Shown one piece after another: positions 1 to 7,974 of a stretch of DNA of 64,000 nucleotides. Origin of the DNA: JAGQYP01 sp041392305. GTDB taxonomy: Bacteria > Bacteroidota > Bacteroidia > Flavobacteriales_D > Crocinitomicaceae. Every line of letters begins with the position of its first letter. The first letter of the stretch is position 1. The notes under the pieces are model-generated. The model saw nothing but the letters and a program-made list of their open reading frames with translations. It searched no databases and was not told where the DNA came from. Position numbers and translations under genes: made by a program. The stretch is taken from the NCBI GenBank assembly GCA_041392305.1, contig JAWKMJ010000006.1:1-64000 (forward strand). The letters are read 5' to 3'.

Positions 1-1173
1 CGACATCACATCATGTAAATTGAATTTGTTTCCGCTGTTTTTTCGGATTTTCATGTCACACACAAAAGCCAAAATAGCTCCTTCATTGTAGATCGAAACT
101 TTTCGATTCGGAACCCCGGCCACATAACCATCGATCCAGGTGTCCCATGAAGATTCGGCTACGGACAAATTAAAACGTCCGAAATTGTCGAAATGCCTTT
201 GAAGATTCGTTTGCAATTCTTTTAAATATTTGTCCAAATCCCAAACCCCAGATTGCATCAAATAAATGTCGCCCATGTAAGTGGTTACGCCTTCTGCGAC
301 ATACCCTAAATGAGAAAAGTTCTCCTTTGAATAATCATATGGAAACATTTCAATTGGGCGAATATTTTTGATGTTCCAAGTGTGATACAATTCATGAGAA
401 GAAACACCTAATAGTTCGTCGTAAAAAGAACCCATGATGTCATAGGACGGGCCTAATAAAATAACGGTCGAATATTGATGCTCTACTCCGTGATAAGCCT
501 TGTAGGGAACGATCTGAAATAAAAAGGCGTATTCACCTTTAACAGGAATCGACCCGAAATTTTTGACTTGGAGATCCGTGAATTTTTTGAAATCTGTTTT
601 CAATTTTTTCCAATCTGGCTTGCACTCTCCTTGAAACCAAAGATGGAAGGTGGTGCCATTAGACTCATAAGTTTCATGCTGAAGCGTATTCGAAGCAATG
701 AAAGGGGAGTCCACCAAATCATGGTAAGAATCAGTTTTCAATTTTTTAGCTGAAAAAGGAAGTCCGCAAGCAATTTCCCAATGGTCAGGAATTCCCAACT
801 CCAACTCACAAGCTTGATCTTCAAAACCTGGAATATAAGCCAAACAATTCACCGGATTCACGTACAACTGCTCCTGATCGACATAAGTAGAACCCGCATT
901 TAAATCTTTCGCATAATAAGAATACTCCACTCGAATCACACCCTTCGAATTTTCAACTTGCCACGAATCTTTATTGATTTTCTCATGTTTCAATGGTTTT
1001 CCATCGGCTGAAAAAACTTTAAATCCATGTACATTCTTAATAAAATCCCCAATTTCATACCTCCCTGGTCGCCAAGTTGGAAACTGAATTGTGGTATTAG
1101 AATCAGCATGAAACTCTGCCTTAATTTTAATATATCCGGACTGCGGATTTTCGTAAATTATTTTGTAATTCAT
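1..1173 (-). CDS. M61-family (glycyl aminopeptidase-like) metallopeptidase, C-terminus beyond the window
   Basis: Read on the minus strand from the ATG at 1171-1173, the frame stays open for 391 codons to the window edge, so the C-terminal part, where a PDZ domain normally lies, is missing. The zinc motif HELYH is at residues 260-264, followed by TWNIKNIRP. A GVEHQYST segment lies near residue 229. Both are hallmarks of M61 peptidases (HExxH followed by WNxKxxRP, and GxEHxxST). The N-terminal half has the beta-rich look of the family's leading domain. No signal peptide is obvious at the chosen start, so the protein may be cytoplasmic. M61 enzymes remove N-terminal residues from peptides, but the substrate here cannot be told. 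Confidence 0.88.
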   Translation of the reverse strand, partial: MNYKIIYENPQSGYIKIKAEFHADSNTTIQFPTWRPGRYEIGDFIKNVHGFKVFSADGKPLKHEKINKDSWQVENSKGVIRVEYSYYAKDLNAGSTYVDQEQLYVNPVNCLAYIPGFEDQACELELGIPDHWEIACGLPFSAKKLKTDSYHDLVDSPFIASNTLQHETYESNGTTFHLWFQGECKPDWKKLKTDFKKFTDLQVKNFGSIPVKGEYAFLFQIVPYKAYHGVEHQYSTVILLGPSYDIMGSFYDELLGVSSHELYHTWNIKNIRPIEMFPYDYSKENFSHLGYVAEGVTTYMGDIYLMQSGVWDLDKYLKELQTNLQRHFDNFGRFNLSVAESSWDTWIDGYVAGVPNRKVSIYNEGAILAFVCDMKIRKNSGNKFNLHDVMS

Positions 1174-1206
1174 GAATTGTGAAGTTTGAGCAAAAATAGG
1201 GAATTG

Positions 1207-1290
1207 AATGAAAAATTAACAATGAAAAATTAACAATGAATAATTATCGATGAATAATGAAAAATGAACAATGAATAATGAAAATTTGAA
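1207..1290. repeat. AT-rich degenerate short repeats (AACAATGAAAAATT type)
   Basis: Several imperfect copies of AATGAAAAATTAACAATGA and AATGAATAATGA follow one another upstream of the four-helix-bundle gene. Close relatives occur at about 1785-1805, 1897-1935 and 61125-61145, and the same words form the pure heptamer array at 3567-3734. They are non-coding and stop-rich. Confidence 0.7.
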
Positions 1291-1395
1291 ATTGAAAGAC
1301 ATGCTGTTGGGGTTAAACGAATTTAAATGGATATAACCGATTATTCTAGTTCGAATTTAGGTGAAGTTGGTTTTATTTGTTCAAAAAGATTTGAA

Positions 1396-1746
1396 ATGAA
1401 AGAAAACCTAATTGCAGTTAAAACATTTGATTTTGCATTAGATATAGTCAATTTTGTGATTGATTTCCAATATGAGAAAAAGGAATTTGTGCTTAGTAAA
1501 CAATTGCTTCGAGCCGGAACGTCTATCGGAGCAAATGTGGCAGAATCAGAATTCGCACAGAGTAGGAGTGACTTTAATCATAAAATGAGTATTTCACTGA
1601 AAGAAGCAAACGAAACTAGATTTTGGCTCAGATTATTCAAACACTCAAAACTAAATGCAGAATGCGATGATCAGCTGAAAAATGTAGATGAGATCATTAA
1701 AATTCTTGTTTCAATAGTAAATACGTCTAAATCCAAAATGAAATAA
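1396..1746 (+). CDS. Four-helix bundle protein (23S rRNA intervening-sequence protein family)
   Basis: About 116 residues, almost entirely helical. The segment QLLRAGTSIGANVAES followed by a KEANETRFWL stretch is the signature of the four-helix bundle / S23 family, which is common in Bacteroidota. Members were first seen in rRNA intervening sequences, but most stand alone and their role is unknown. An upstream in-frame ATG at 1327 would add 23 residues with no family match. I prefer the ATG at 1396, which gives the usual family length of about 120 residues. The gene is surrounded by AT-rich repeats and has no co-directional neighbour, so it looks like a solitary accessory gene. Confidence 0.82.
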   Translation: MKENLIAVKTFDFALDIVNFVIDFQYEKKEFVLSKQLLRAGTSIGANVAESEFAQSRSDFNHKMSISLKEANETRFWLRLFKHSKLNAECDDQLKNVDEIIKILVSIVNTSKSKMK

Positions 1747-1804
1747 CTCGGACGGATAAAAGAAAATGTTTTCAATTGTTCATTTCTAATTATTCATTTT
1801 TCAT

Positions 1805-1837
1805 TAAAAAAGCCGATCAGATTCCTCCAACCGGCTT
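1805..1837 (-). terminator. Intrinsic terminator downstream of htrA
   Basis: On the minus strand the arms AAGCCG and CGGCTT (1832-1837 and 1810-1815) are followed by a T-run. It lies about 100 bp past the htrA stop codon. Confidence 0.6.
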
Positions 1838-1936
1838 CAAATTATTTACCAAAATAATTAATTTTAAATGTTCACCCCATTAGCTTTATAACCTCAAGTC
1901 TTCATCATTCATTGTTAATTTTTAATTGTTAATTCT

Positions 1937-3409
1937 TCAAAGTCCAAACCCAACAAAATCTTTCCTTCCATCTGTATGGATGACCTCCAAAAGGATCCCG
2001 TCTTTTTCGCTGTTGAGGATGTTAACGAATTCCTCTACAGATTCAATCGGTTTGTTGTTGACTTTCGAAATCACAATTCCTTCGTAGAAACCTCTCGACT
2101 TAAATTTCCCGAAATCCAATCTTTCAATTTTGATTCCGTAGTCAATTCCTAAGTCTTTTTTCTCTTTGGAATCGAGTAACTCGAAAGTGGCTCCAAGTGC
2201 TGATTTCTTGCTTACTTCTGCCTTAGAAATCAGTTTGGTGTCTCCGTTTAAGTCTTTCAAAGTTACCTCAATGGCTTTTGGGACTCCTTCTCGGGTTAAA
2301 TGAACCATTACTTTGTCTCCCGGACGTTTCTTACCAATGTATTCCTGAAGTTGTGCTACGGAGTTGATTTCATTTTCATCGATTTGCAGAATCACATCTC
2401 CTTCTTTAATGCCTGCTGCTTTTGCCGCTCCTTTTTCAACCAATCCAGAAACATAAACTCCTTTTTGAGAAGTTAAATGCTCTTGTTTCATGAGTTCTGA
2501 AGAAATATTGGCAATATTGATGCCCAAGTAACCTCTTTGCACCATTCCATATTCCATCAAATCGTTGACTACCTTTTTTACCAGGTTTACCGGAACTGCG
2601 AAAGAATAACCCGTGTAGGAACCCGTATTACTCGCAATCGCCGTGTTGATTCCAATCAATTCTCCCTTTGAATTTACCAAGGCTCCACCTGAATTTCCTG
2701 GGTTAACGGCCGCATCTGTTTGGATGAAAGACTCGATAGGAATGATGTTTCTGTCGGGATCGTATTTTTCTCTAAGAATATTGATATTTCTCCCTTTTGC
2801 AGAAACAATTCCGGCGGTCACCGTAGAGGTTAGATTGAATGGATTTCCAACGGCCAACACCCATTCTCCGATTTCCACCTGATCCGAATTTCCAACCGGA
2901 ATGGATGACAATTCTTTTCCTTCGACTTTCAATAAAGCGATGTCTGTAGATGGATCTGTTCCAATTACTTCAGCTTTGTAAGTGGTGTTGTCATTCAAAG
3001 TAATCGAAATATCCGAGGCATTTTCAACTACGTGGTTATTGGTCACAATATACCCGTCATTGGAAATAATTACTCCCGAACCTGATGCTTCTCCTTTGAA
3101 AGTTCTGGAATGAGGTCCGTAAAAGAACTCCGCAATGGGATCGTGCACTCGGGCTTTCTGAATAACTGTTGTTTTTACATGGACTACCGAGTTGATCGTA
3201 TTTTGCGAGGCTTCACGAAAATCAACATAACCCGAAGGATTAATGTTATTTACGGTTCGAACAAAATTCCCCGGTTCTTCCATCAAAACCCGCTTCGCCG
3301 ATTCGGTTGTGTTAGTTGATGGATTGGGTTGCATAAAGGTGAGCCAGGCAGCGAGCGGAATTATTCCTCCCAACAATCCCACTCCTAGAGTTAATCCTAG
3401 TTTTTTCAT
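1937..3409 (-). CDS. htrA: HtrA/DegP-type periplasmic serine protease with two PDZ domains
   Basis: 490 residues. A hydrophobic N-terminal segment (about 4-24) serves as signal peptide or anchor. The trypsin-like domain carries the catalytic triad His126 (TNNHVV), Asp156 (STDIALL) and Ser240 (NPGNSGGAL). A first PDZ domain spans about 293-386 and a second, more divergent one about 404-485. Family members degrade or refold misfolded envelope proteins and are usually induced by envelope stress. The gene stands alone. A hairpin terminator follows about 100 bp downstream, and the 24-copy heptanucleotide array begins about 160 bp upstream of its start codon. Confidence 0.95.
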   Translation of the reverse strand: MKKLGLTLGVGLLGGIIPLAAWLTFMQPNPSTNTTESAKRVLMEEPGNFVRTVNNINPSGYVDFREASQNTINSVVHVKTTVIQKARVHDPIAEFFYGPHSRTFKGEASGSGVIISNDGYIVTNNHVVENASDISITLNDNTTYKAEVIGTDPSTDIALLKVEGKELSSIPVGNSDQVEIGEWVLAVGNPFNLTSTVTAGIVSAKGRNINILREKYDPDRNIIPIESFIQTDAAVNPGNSGGALVNSKGELIGINTAIASNTGSYTGYSFAVPVNLVKKVVNDLMEYGMVQRGYLGINIANISSELMKQEHLTSQKGVYVSGLVEKGAAKAAGIKEGDVILQIDENEINSVAQLQEYIGKKRPGDKVMVHLTREGVPKAIEVTLKDLNGDTKLISKAEVSKKSALGATFELLDSKEKKDLGIDYGIKIERLDFGKFKSRGFYEGIVISKVNNKPIESVEEFVNILNSEKDGILLEVIHTDGRKDFVGFGL

Positions 3410-3549
3410 TTTCTACTTGCTGTTATTTTTTGATTAATACAATTTGTTGCTTTGGACTCCCGAAAAGGATCTACTCCAGATCAGGAGTCACATAAAATTA
3501 ACGAGAAAAGTCCTTTTTGTTATCAGTGACGCGAGTTAAAAAATGTTAA

Positions 3550-3949
3550 GGGAAATAATTAAGAATGAATAATGAATAATGAATAATGAATAATGAATAA
3601 TGAATAATGAATAATGAATAATGAATAATGAATAATGAATAATGAATAATGAATAATGAATAATGAATAATGAATAATGAATAATGAATAATGAATAATG
3701 AATAATGAATAATGAATAATGAATAATGAATAATGAGCAATTAGTTAAAGACAGGAGGATTTCAATCCTCGAACGCAACCTGATCATAACTCAGAACCAA
3801 TGCCGTCAATCGAAATACTCTCCAGATGGCTTTCTCAAATCAAAAACTCGTTAATTCAAGACTAAAGTGCCAATGCGTAACCCTGTGACTTCAGTCCGGG
3901 GTGGAGAATGTCGAACCCATTTATCTGGCTGTCTTGCATCTAAAAATCT
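3550..3949. repeat. Duplicated intergenic unit, copy 1 (expanded by a heptamer array)
   Basis: This 400-bp segment matches 4031-4262 (232 bp) from GGGAAATAATT to CTAAAAATCT with only a few substitutions. The length difference is exactly 168 bp, which is the heptamer array at 3567-3734. Both copies contain the small stem GAGGATT/AATCCTC and a TCAGTCCGGGGTGGAGAA segment. A third, degenerate piece (TCAGTCCAGGGTAGAGAA) lies near 4280-4310. No convincing coding sequence was found. Confidence 0.9.
3567..3734. repeat. Heptanucleotide tandem array (GAATAAT)x24
   Basis: Twenty-four uninterrupted copies of GAATAAT, all in phase. Because 7 is not a multiple of 3, the array reads as an open frame with a 7-residue period on the minus strand. 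That frame is an artefact of the repeat and not a gene. The array sits between htrA and the 4529 gene and is a likely site of slipped-strand length change. Confidence 0.97.
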
Positions 3950-4000
3950 AAATATCTTTGAGTGTAGAGTTATTCGAGTGTAGAGTTTTTCGAATTAAGA

Positions 4001-4042
4001 ACCGAGCGATAGCGAGCTCATTGACCGATTGGGAAATAATTA
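4001..4042. repeat. Dispersed intergenic repeat (ACCGAGCGATAGCGAGCTCA type), copy 1
   Basis: ACCGAGCGATAGCGAGCTCA followed by TGACCGATTGGGAAATAATT. The same word order recurs at 25597-25638 with only a few differences. In both places it is preceded by GAATTAAGAA-like sequence. Confidence 0.8.
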
Positions 4043-4262
4043 AGAATGAGCAATTCGTTAAAGACGGGAGGATTTTAATCCTCGAACGCAACCTGATCAT
4101 AACTCAGAATCAATGCCGTCAATCGAAATACTCTTCAGATGGCTTTCTCAAATCAAAAACTCGTTAATTCAAAACGAAAATGCCAATGCGTAACCCTGTG
4201 ACTTCAGTCCGGGGTGGAGAATGTCGAACCCATTTATCTGGCTGTCTTGCATCTAAAAATCT
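4031..4262. repeat. Duplicated intergenic unit, copy 2 (no heptamer expansion)
   Basis: Near-identical to 3550-3949 but with AAGAATGAGCAA where copy 1 has AAGAATGA, then 24 heptamers, then GCAA. It therefore preserves the unexpanded form. A short open frame across it (3958-4167) has no family resemblance and I do not call it a gene. Confidence 0.9.
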
Positions 4263-4504
4263 GACAATCTAGAACACAATCCCGCGACTTCAGTCCAGGG
4301 TAGAGAAGGGTGATTTTTGTTTACTTCTCATCATAAAATCATAAAATCATAAAGTCACAAAGTCATTTCACAGTCAAATTCTTCACCACTCAGCTTGGAT
4401 ATGCTTTCACCCATTTTCAATCTTTACTCACCATTTGGGGGGCATGTTACACCAAACACTTTTCATTCTACATTCTTAATTCTACATTCTAAATTCAAAA
4501 TCCC

Positions 4505-4512
4505 TAACTTTG
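4505..4512 (+). promoter_or_regulatory. Bacteroidota -7 promoter element TAACTTTG
   Basis: This is an exact match to TAnnTTTG, 16 bp before the ATG at 4529. No clear TTG -33 element is visible at 17-23 bp upstream, so the call rests on the -7 box and its position. Confidence 0.5.
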
Positions 4513-4528
4513 TGCTAGATTTCTCAGA

Positions 4529-5191
4529 ATGAATACGGTAGTCAGACATATTTTAGTTTATGCGGGCGGGATTTTATCCGGTGTGGCTCTTACGCTTTTG
4601 ATCATCAAAGTGATGGAGAAGTCTGATGGGAATCAGCCGGAAAAAATGACCTTTGAAAAACCGAAGGAAATTGTGAAAACGGATACCGTGGAAAAGGTGG
4701 TGTACAAAAAGCCTCAGAAGGTGGAGAAAGAGAATGCTACTTTTCTGGATACCTTGGAAAATGTAGAGTTAGACACCTTAAATAATTTGGAAGATACTTT
4801 ACAGGATATCAATATCAACAGAGAAGTTTTGGTGGCTGTGAAGAATTTTACGGTTCAAACTTTTTCTCGAGATACTTCTCAGAGTAATGCGCTGAGAGAC
4901 AGTTTAGGTAAGTCGATGGGAATTAATTCGGACAAGAATCTTTCAAGTATCCGTGTGGAATTCTGGAAATCTCCTCTTAATTTTGAGGGGTATATTCTTG
5001 GGAAAAGTATGGTCCGACTCTATGGAATAAACGAAGTAGAACCTTTGAAATTCTATTTAGTCGACAACAAGATCTACATGAAAAAGGCGAGCAAATATTA
5101 TACGCTGATTCGTTCCGAGGAATACCATAAATTTGAATTGAGCAAGGAGAATATTCATGATAAAATTCTACAAATATCAGGGAACGGGTAA
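4529..5191 (+). CDS. Membrane-anchored hypothetical protein upstream of dapF
   Basis: 220 residues. One hydrophobic segment at about 8-26 is followed by a Lys/Glu/Val-rich linker (about 30-70), then a mixed alpha/beta C-terminal part (about 140-215). I do not recognise a family. The topology suggests a single-pass inner-membrane protein with the bulk in the periplasm. Its last 35 bases overlap the start of dapF in another frame, so translation of the two is probably coupled. It would be the first gene of the dapF-mltG-bioA run. Confidence 0.7.
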   Translation: MNTVVRHILVYAGGILSGVALTLLIIKVMEKSDGNQPEKMTFEKPKEIVKTDTVEKVVYKKPQKVEKENATFLDTLENVELDTLNNLEDTLQDININREVLVAVKNFTVQTFSRDTSQSNALRDSLGKSMGINSDKNLSSIRVEFWKSPLNFEGYILGKSMVRLYGINEVEPLKFYLVDNKIYMKKASKYYTLIRSEEYHKFELSKENIHDKILQISGNG

Positions 5192-5930
5192 CGACTTTGT
5201 CATGATCGACAATCGGGATCAGGTTTTCGATAATCAAAATCTGGATTTGGTAAGAAAAATGTGCGACCGAAGATTCGGAATCGGGGCTGATGGTCTTATT
5301 CTGATTGAAGAATCGGACAAAGCAGATTTCTATGTAAACTATTTCAATGCAGACGGATCCAAGTCTTTTTGCGGGAACGGGGCAAGATGTTCTGTGGCTT
5401 TCGCTAATTTCCTTGGAATGATTCAAAATGAAACGGAATTTGACGCGATTGATGGTTTGCATATTGCGACAATTGAAAAGGATTTGGTTTACCTGAAAAT
5501 GGGTGATGTAAATGGAATTGAAAAAGGTCAAGATTATCTTTTCTGCCATACAGGATCTCCGCATTATATGCGATTTGTAGAGGATTTGAAAGATTGGGAT
5601 ATCTACGAATTCGGGAAATCCATTCGCTATTCTGATCCCTACAAAAAAGAAGGAACCAATGTGAATTTGATTCAGGAAGTGGATGAGGTTTTGCATTTGA
5701 GAACTTACGAAAGAGGGGTGGAGAATGAAACCTATTCTTGTGGTACAGGTGCAACGGCAGTGGCTTTGGCTTACATGTATTTGAAAGGTCTAGATCAAGC
5801 AACAATTCCCGTTGAGGTGAAAGGGGGGAGTCTGCAAGTAAAAGCCCAGAAAAAAGGTGTAGGATTTGAAAATATCTGGTTGATCGGACCAGGCGAACAA
5901 GTGTTTGAAGGGGTATGGAAGACTATCTGA
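5157..5930 (+). CDS. dapF: Diaminopimelate epimerase
   Basis: 257 residues, normal family length. It interconverts LL- and meso-diaminopimelate, the penultimate step of lysine synthesis and the source of the peptidoglycan cross-link residue. The opening FYKYQGTGNDFVMID is the classic N-terminus. The two catalytic cysteines are Cys72 (FCGNGARC) and Cys195 (YSCGTGATA). The start is fixed by this N-terminus, which makes the gene overlap the preceding one by 35 bp. It overlaps the following gene by 16 bp. Confidence 0.97.
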   Translation: MIKFYKYQGTGNDFVMIDNRDQVFDNQNLDLVRKMCDRRFGIGADGLILIEESDKADFYVNYFNADGSKSFCGNGARCSVAFANFLGMIQNETEFDAIDGLHIATIEKDLVYLKMGDVNGIEKGQDYLFCHTGSPHYMRFVEDLKDWDIYEFGKSIRYSDPYKKEGTNVNLIQEVDEVLHLRTYERGVENETYSCGTGATAVALAYMYLKGLDQATIPVEVKGGSLQVKAQKKGVGFENIWLIGPGEQVFEGVWKTI

Positions 5931-6409
5931 TCGAATCTGTTACGGCATTTTCACGACTTAATACAGGAGCTACCTATTTGGTTTTGTTTCATGTCGACAA
6001 ACAACCGCCGCATTTGGGAATCATCCATCAGAATGAATATTTCTCCTTACGTTACGATAAACTGCAAATGGGAATTGACCCGCAAACCATTCTCAAAACT
6101 GTAGAGACGAAAAAGATTCCCACCTTACTTTTTGAAGTGAAGTTGGAGTCTGCAGAAGCCATTCAGGACATTTTTAAAGCATATCAGAGTATTGAGAAAA
6201 TCTCATGTTTGTTTCCCATTCGTGAGTTCATTTATCCTGATTTTTATGAAGATATTCAGTTGGTTTTTGATCTTCTGGACAAATTGAAAGCCGACCAAAG
6301 GATAATCGCCACATATTCCTTAAATTTGAATTTGATTTCGAATCAGTACAAGCTGAAAAAATACAGTGTTCAGGACGTGCAAAAGGAGATCAAACGCTTG
6401 CAAGAATGA
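5915..6409 (+). CDS. Hypothetical protein between dapF and a GNAT acetyltransferase
   Basis: 164 residues, no signal peptide, no recognised domain. The composition looks like a compact alpha/beta cytoplasmic protein with a charged helical C-terminus. It overlaps dapF by 16 bp and the next gene by 4 bp (ATGA). This shows operon membership and supports it as a real gene. No function can be proposed from the sequence. Confidence 0.7.
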   Translation: MEDYLIESVTAFSRLNTGATYLVLFHVDKQPPHLGIIHQNEYFSLRYDKLQMGIDPQTILKTVETKKIPTLLFEVKLESAEAIQDIFKAYQSIEKISCLFPIREFIYPDFYEDIQLVFDLLDKLKADQRIIATYSLNLNLISNQYKLKKYSVQDVQKEIKRLQE

Positions 6410-6927
6410 TGGAATTAAAATCAGATAAAATTCACTTAAGAGCCATTGAACCAATGGATGTAGATTTGTTGTTCATTTGGGAAAACGATCCTCAAAACTG
6501 GCGGGTAAGTGAAACGAAAGCTCCTTTTTCCAGACATCTTTTGATGGAATTCGCCAAATCGCCTCAGGATATTCACATGTATCGTCAGGTGCGTTTCATG
6601 ATCTGTACGAAAGAAGAGGCCATTGGAACCATTGATCTATTTGATTACGATCCGGTGAATCGATCTGTTGGCGTAGGAATTTTGATTCAAAGTGATGCAA
6701 ATAAAGGAAAAGGATACGCAACCGATGCTTTGGACATCATTGCAGACTACGGAAAGGAAGTTTTGAATCTGAAAAACATTTTTGCAAGCATGCACGAATC
6801 CAATGAAATTTCTCAGAAACTGTTTGAGAAATGTGGATACGATTTAATAGGAAAAAAGAAAAAGAATCTGTTCTCTCAAGGCAATTGGGAAGATGAATGG
6901 ATCTATCAATTAATACTGGAAAAGTAG
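6406..6927 (+). CDS. GNAT-family N-acetyltransferase (RimJ/RimL-like)
   Basis: 173 residues. It opens with IHLRAIEPMDVDLLFIWEND, typical of the RimL-like branch. The acetyl-CoA-binding strand-loop follows as VGVGILIQSDANKGKGYATDA (about 90-110), with N-E-I-S-x-K-L-F-E-K-C-G-Y near residue 140. It probably acetylates a protein N-terminus or a small amine, but the substrate is unknown. Two adjacent ATGs (6406 and 6409) are possible starts. mltG follows with no gap. Confidence 0.88.
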   Translation: MMELKSDKIHLRAIEPMDVDLLFIWENDPQNWRVSETKAPFSRHLLMEFAKSPQDIHMYRQVRFMICTKEEAIGTIDLFDYDPVNRSVGVGILIQSDANKGKGYATDALDIIADYGKEVLNLKNIFASMHESNEISQKLFEKCGYDLIGKKKKNLFSQGNWEDEWIYQLILEK

Positions 6928-7974
6928 ATGAAAAAGTTTATTCTTTTAGGCGTTGTAGGAGTTTTGGTTGTAGGTGGATTTTTTGCTTATCCCTATATCT
7001 CGTTGTATTTAGCAAGCTCCAAATCAGCATTAACGGTTGAAGAAGGAAGTACGAAAGACATTTTCATCAAAACAGGAGCGGATCTGGAATGGGTAGTGAA
7101 TTACTTGGACGGTCTAGGAATTTTGGAAGACAAGGCCAAGTTTCAAGAGTTTGCAGAGAAGAAAAGCTACAAAGGCAAGAATATCGTTCCTGGAAAATAT
7201 GTTTTAAAAGGTGGGATGAATTACAACGATCTGATCAATCATTTAAGAGCTGGAAATGGAAGAGTAGAGGTTCAGGTAACTTTCAACGGGTGCAGGACGA
7301 TTGAAGACATGGCTGGGAAGGTTTCCAAAAATATAGAGGCAGATTCAGCGGCATTGGTGAATTATATTTTGTCTGATTCAGTGATGAGCAAATACGGATT
7401 CGACGAGAAAACAATTCGCGCACTTTTCATTCCAAATACCTACCAAATGTTGTGGGATACAGACGAAAAGGAGTTTGTACAAAGAATGGCGAAGGAGTGG
7501 AAAAACTACTGGAATGCGGGAAGAACTGCCAAAGCCAAAAAATTGAATTTAACCCAATCTCAAGTCGCTACTTTGGCTTCGATCGTAAGAGAAGAACAAT
7601 CATTACACGAAGACGAATGGCCAACCATTGCGGGAGTTTACATCAATCGTTTGAATCGAGGAATGTTGTTGCAAGCGGATCCAACCGTAAAGTATTGCCT
7701 GGGAGATTTTAGCATCAAGAGAATTTATCTGAAAGATTTAGAAGTAGATTGCGAATACAATACCTACAAAAACCCAGGTTTGCCTCCCGGACCACTGAAT
7801 ATTCCTTCACCAAAAGGGATGGATGCGGTTTTGGATTTTAAGCAAACTGATTATATTTATTTCTGTGCCAAAGCCGATGATTCGGGTCGACATGCCTTTG
7901 CGGTGACTTTAGCGCAACACAATCAGAATGCGGCGAAATACCACGCCTACATCAATAAAATAGGAGTACGTTAA
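6928..7974 (+). CDS. mltG: Endolytic peptidoglycan transglycosylase MltG
   Basis: 348 residues. An N-terminal membrane anchor (about 4-26) precedes a LysM-like part and the YceG catalytic domain. The active-site motif ASIVREE holds the catalytic glutamate at residue 223. GVYINRL and LQADPTVKY follow as in E. coli MltG, and PGLPPGPLNIPS and FTFAVTLAEHN-like segments close the domain. The enzyme cuts nascent glycan strands at the inner membrane and is thought to set strand length. It directly abuts the GNAT gene and overlaps bioA by one base, placing it in the dapF run. Confidence 0.95.
   Translation: MKKFILLGVVGVLVVGGFFAYPYISLYLASSKSALTVEEGSTKDIFIKTGADLEWVVNYLDGLGILEDKAKFQEFAEKKSYKGKNIVPGKYVLKGGMNYNDLINHLRAGNGRVEVQVTFNGCRTIEDMAGKVSKNIEADSAALVNYILSDSVMSKYGFDEKTIRALFIPNTYQMLWDTDEKEFVQRMAKEWKNYWNAGRTAKAKKLNLTQSQVATLASIVREEQSLHEDEWPTIAGVYINRLNRGMLLQADPTVKYCLGDFSIKRIYLKDLEVDCEYNTYKNPGLPPGPLNIPSPKGMDAVLDFKQTDYIYFCAKADDSGRHAFAVTLAQHNQNAAKYHAYINKIGVR

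Noticed and set aside
3567..3734. Could the regular array be a CRISPR?
   Set aside because: The unit is a 7-bp perfect tandem repeat without spacers, and no cas genes are nearby.
3536..3787. Open frames of 64-83 codons with a 7-residue periodic peptide on the minus strand
   Set aside because: They are the (GAATAAT)24 array read in frame; the period of 7 bases gives a 7-codon repeat. No start signal or gene-like composition outside the repeat.
3735..3949. tRNA or small RNA gene in the duplicated unit, suggested by the GAGGATT/AATCCTC stem
   Set aside because: No cloverleaf, anticodon arm or T-loop can be drawn; only one short stem is present.
3958..4167. 69-codon plus-strand open frame in the duplicated intergenic unit
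   Set aside because: It runs across repeat copy 2, has no family resemblance, and the matching region of copy 1 does not preserve it as a gene.
4977..5696. 239-codon open frame antisense to the 4529 gene and dapF
   Set aside because: Fully covered by well-supported genes on the other strand; the peptide shows no protein-like pattern.
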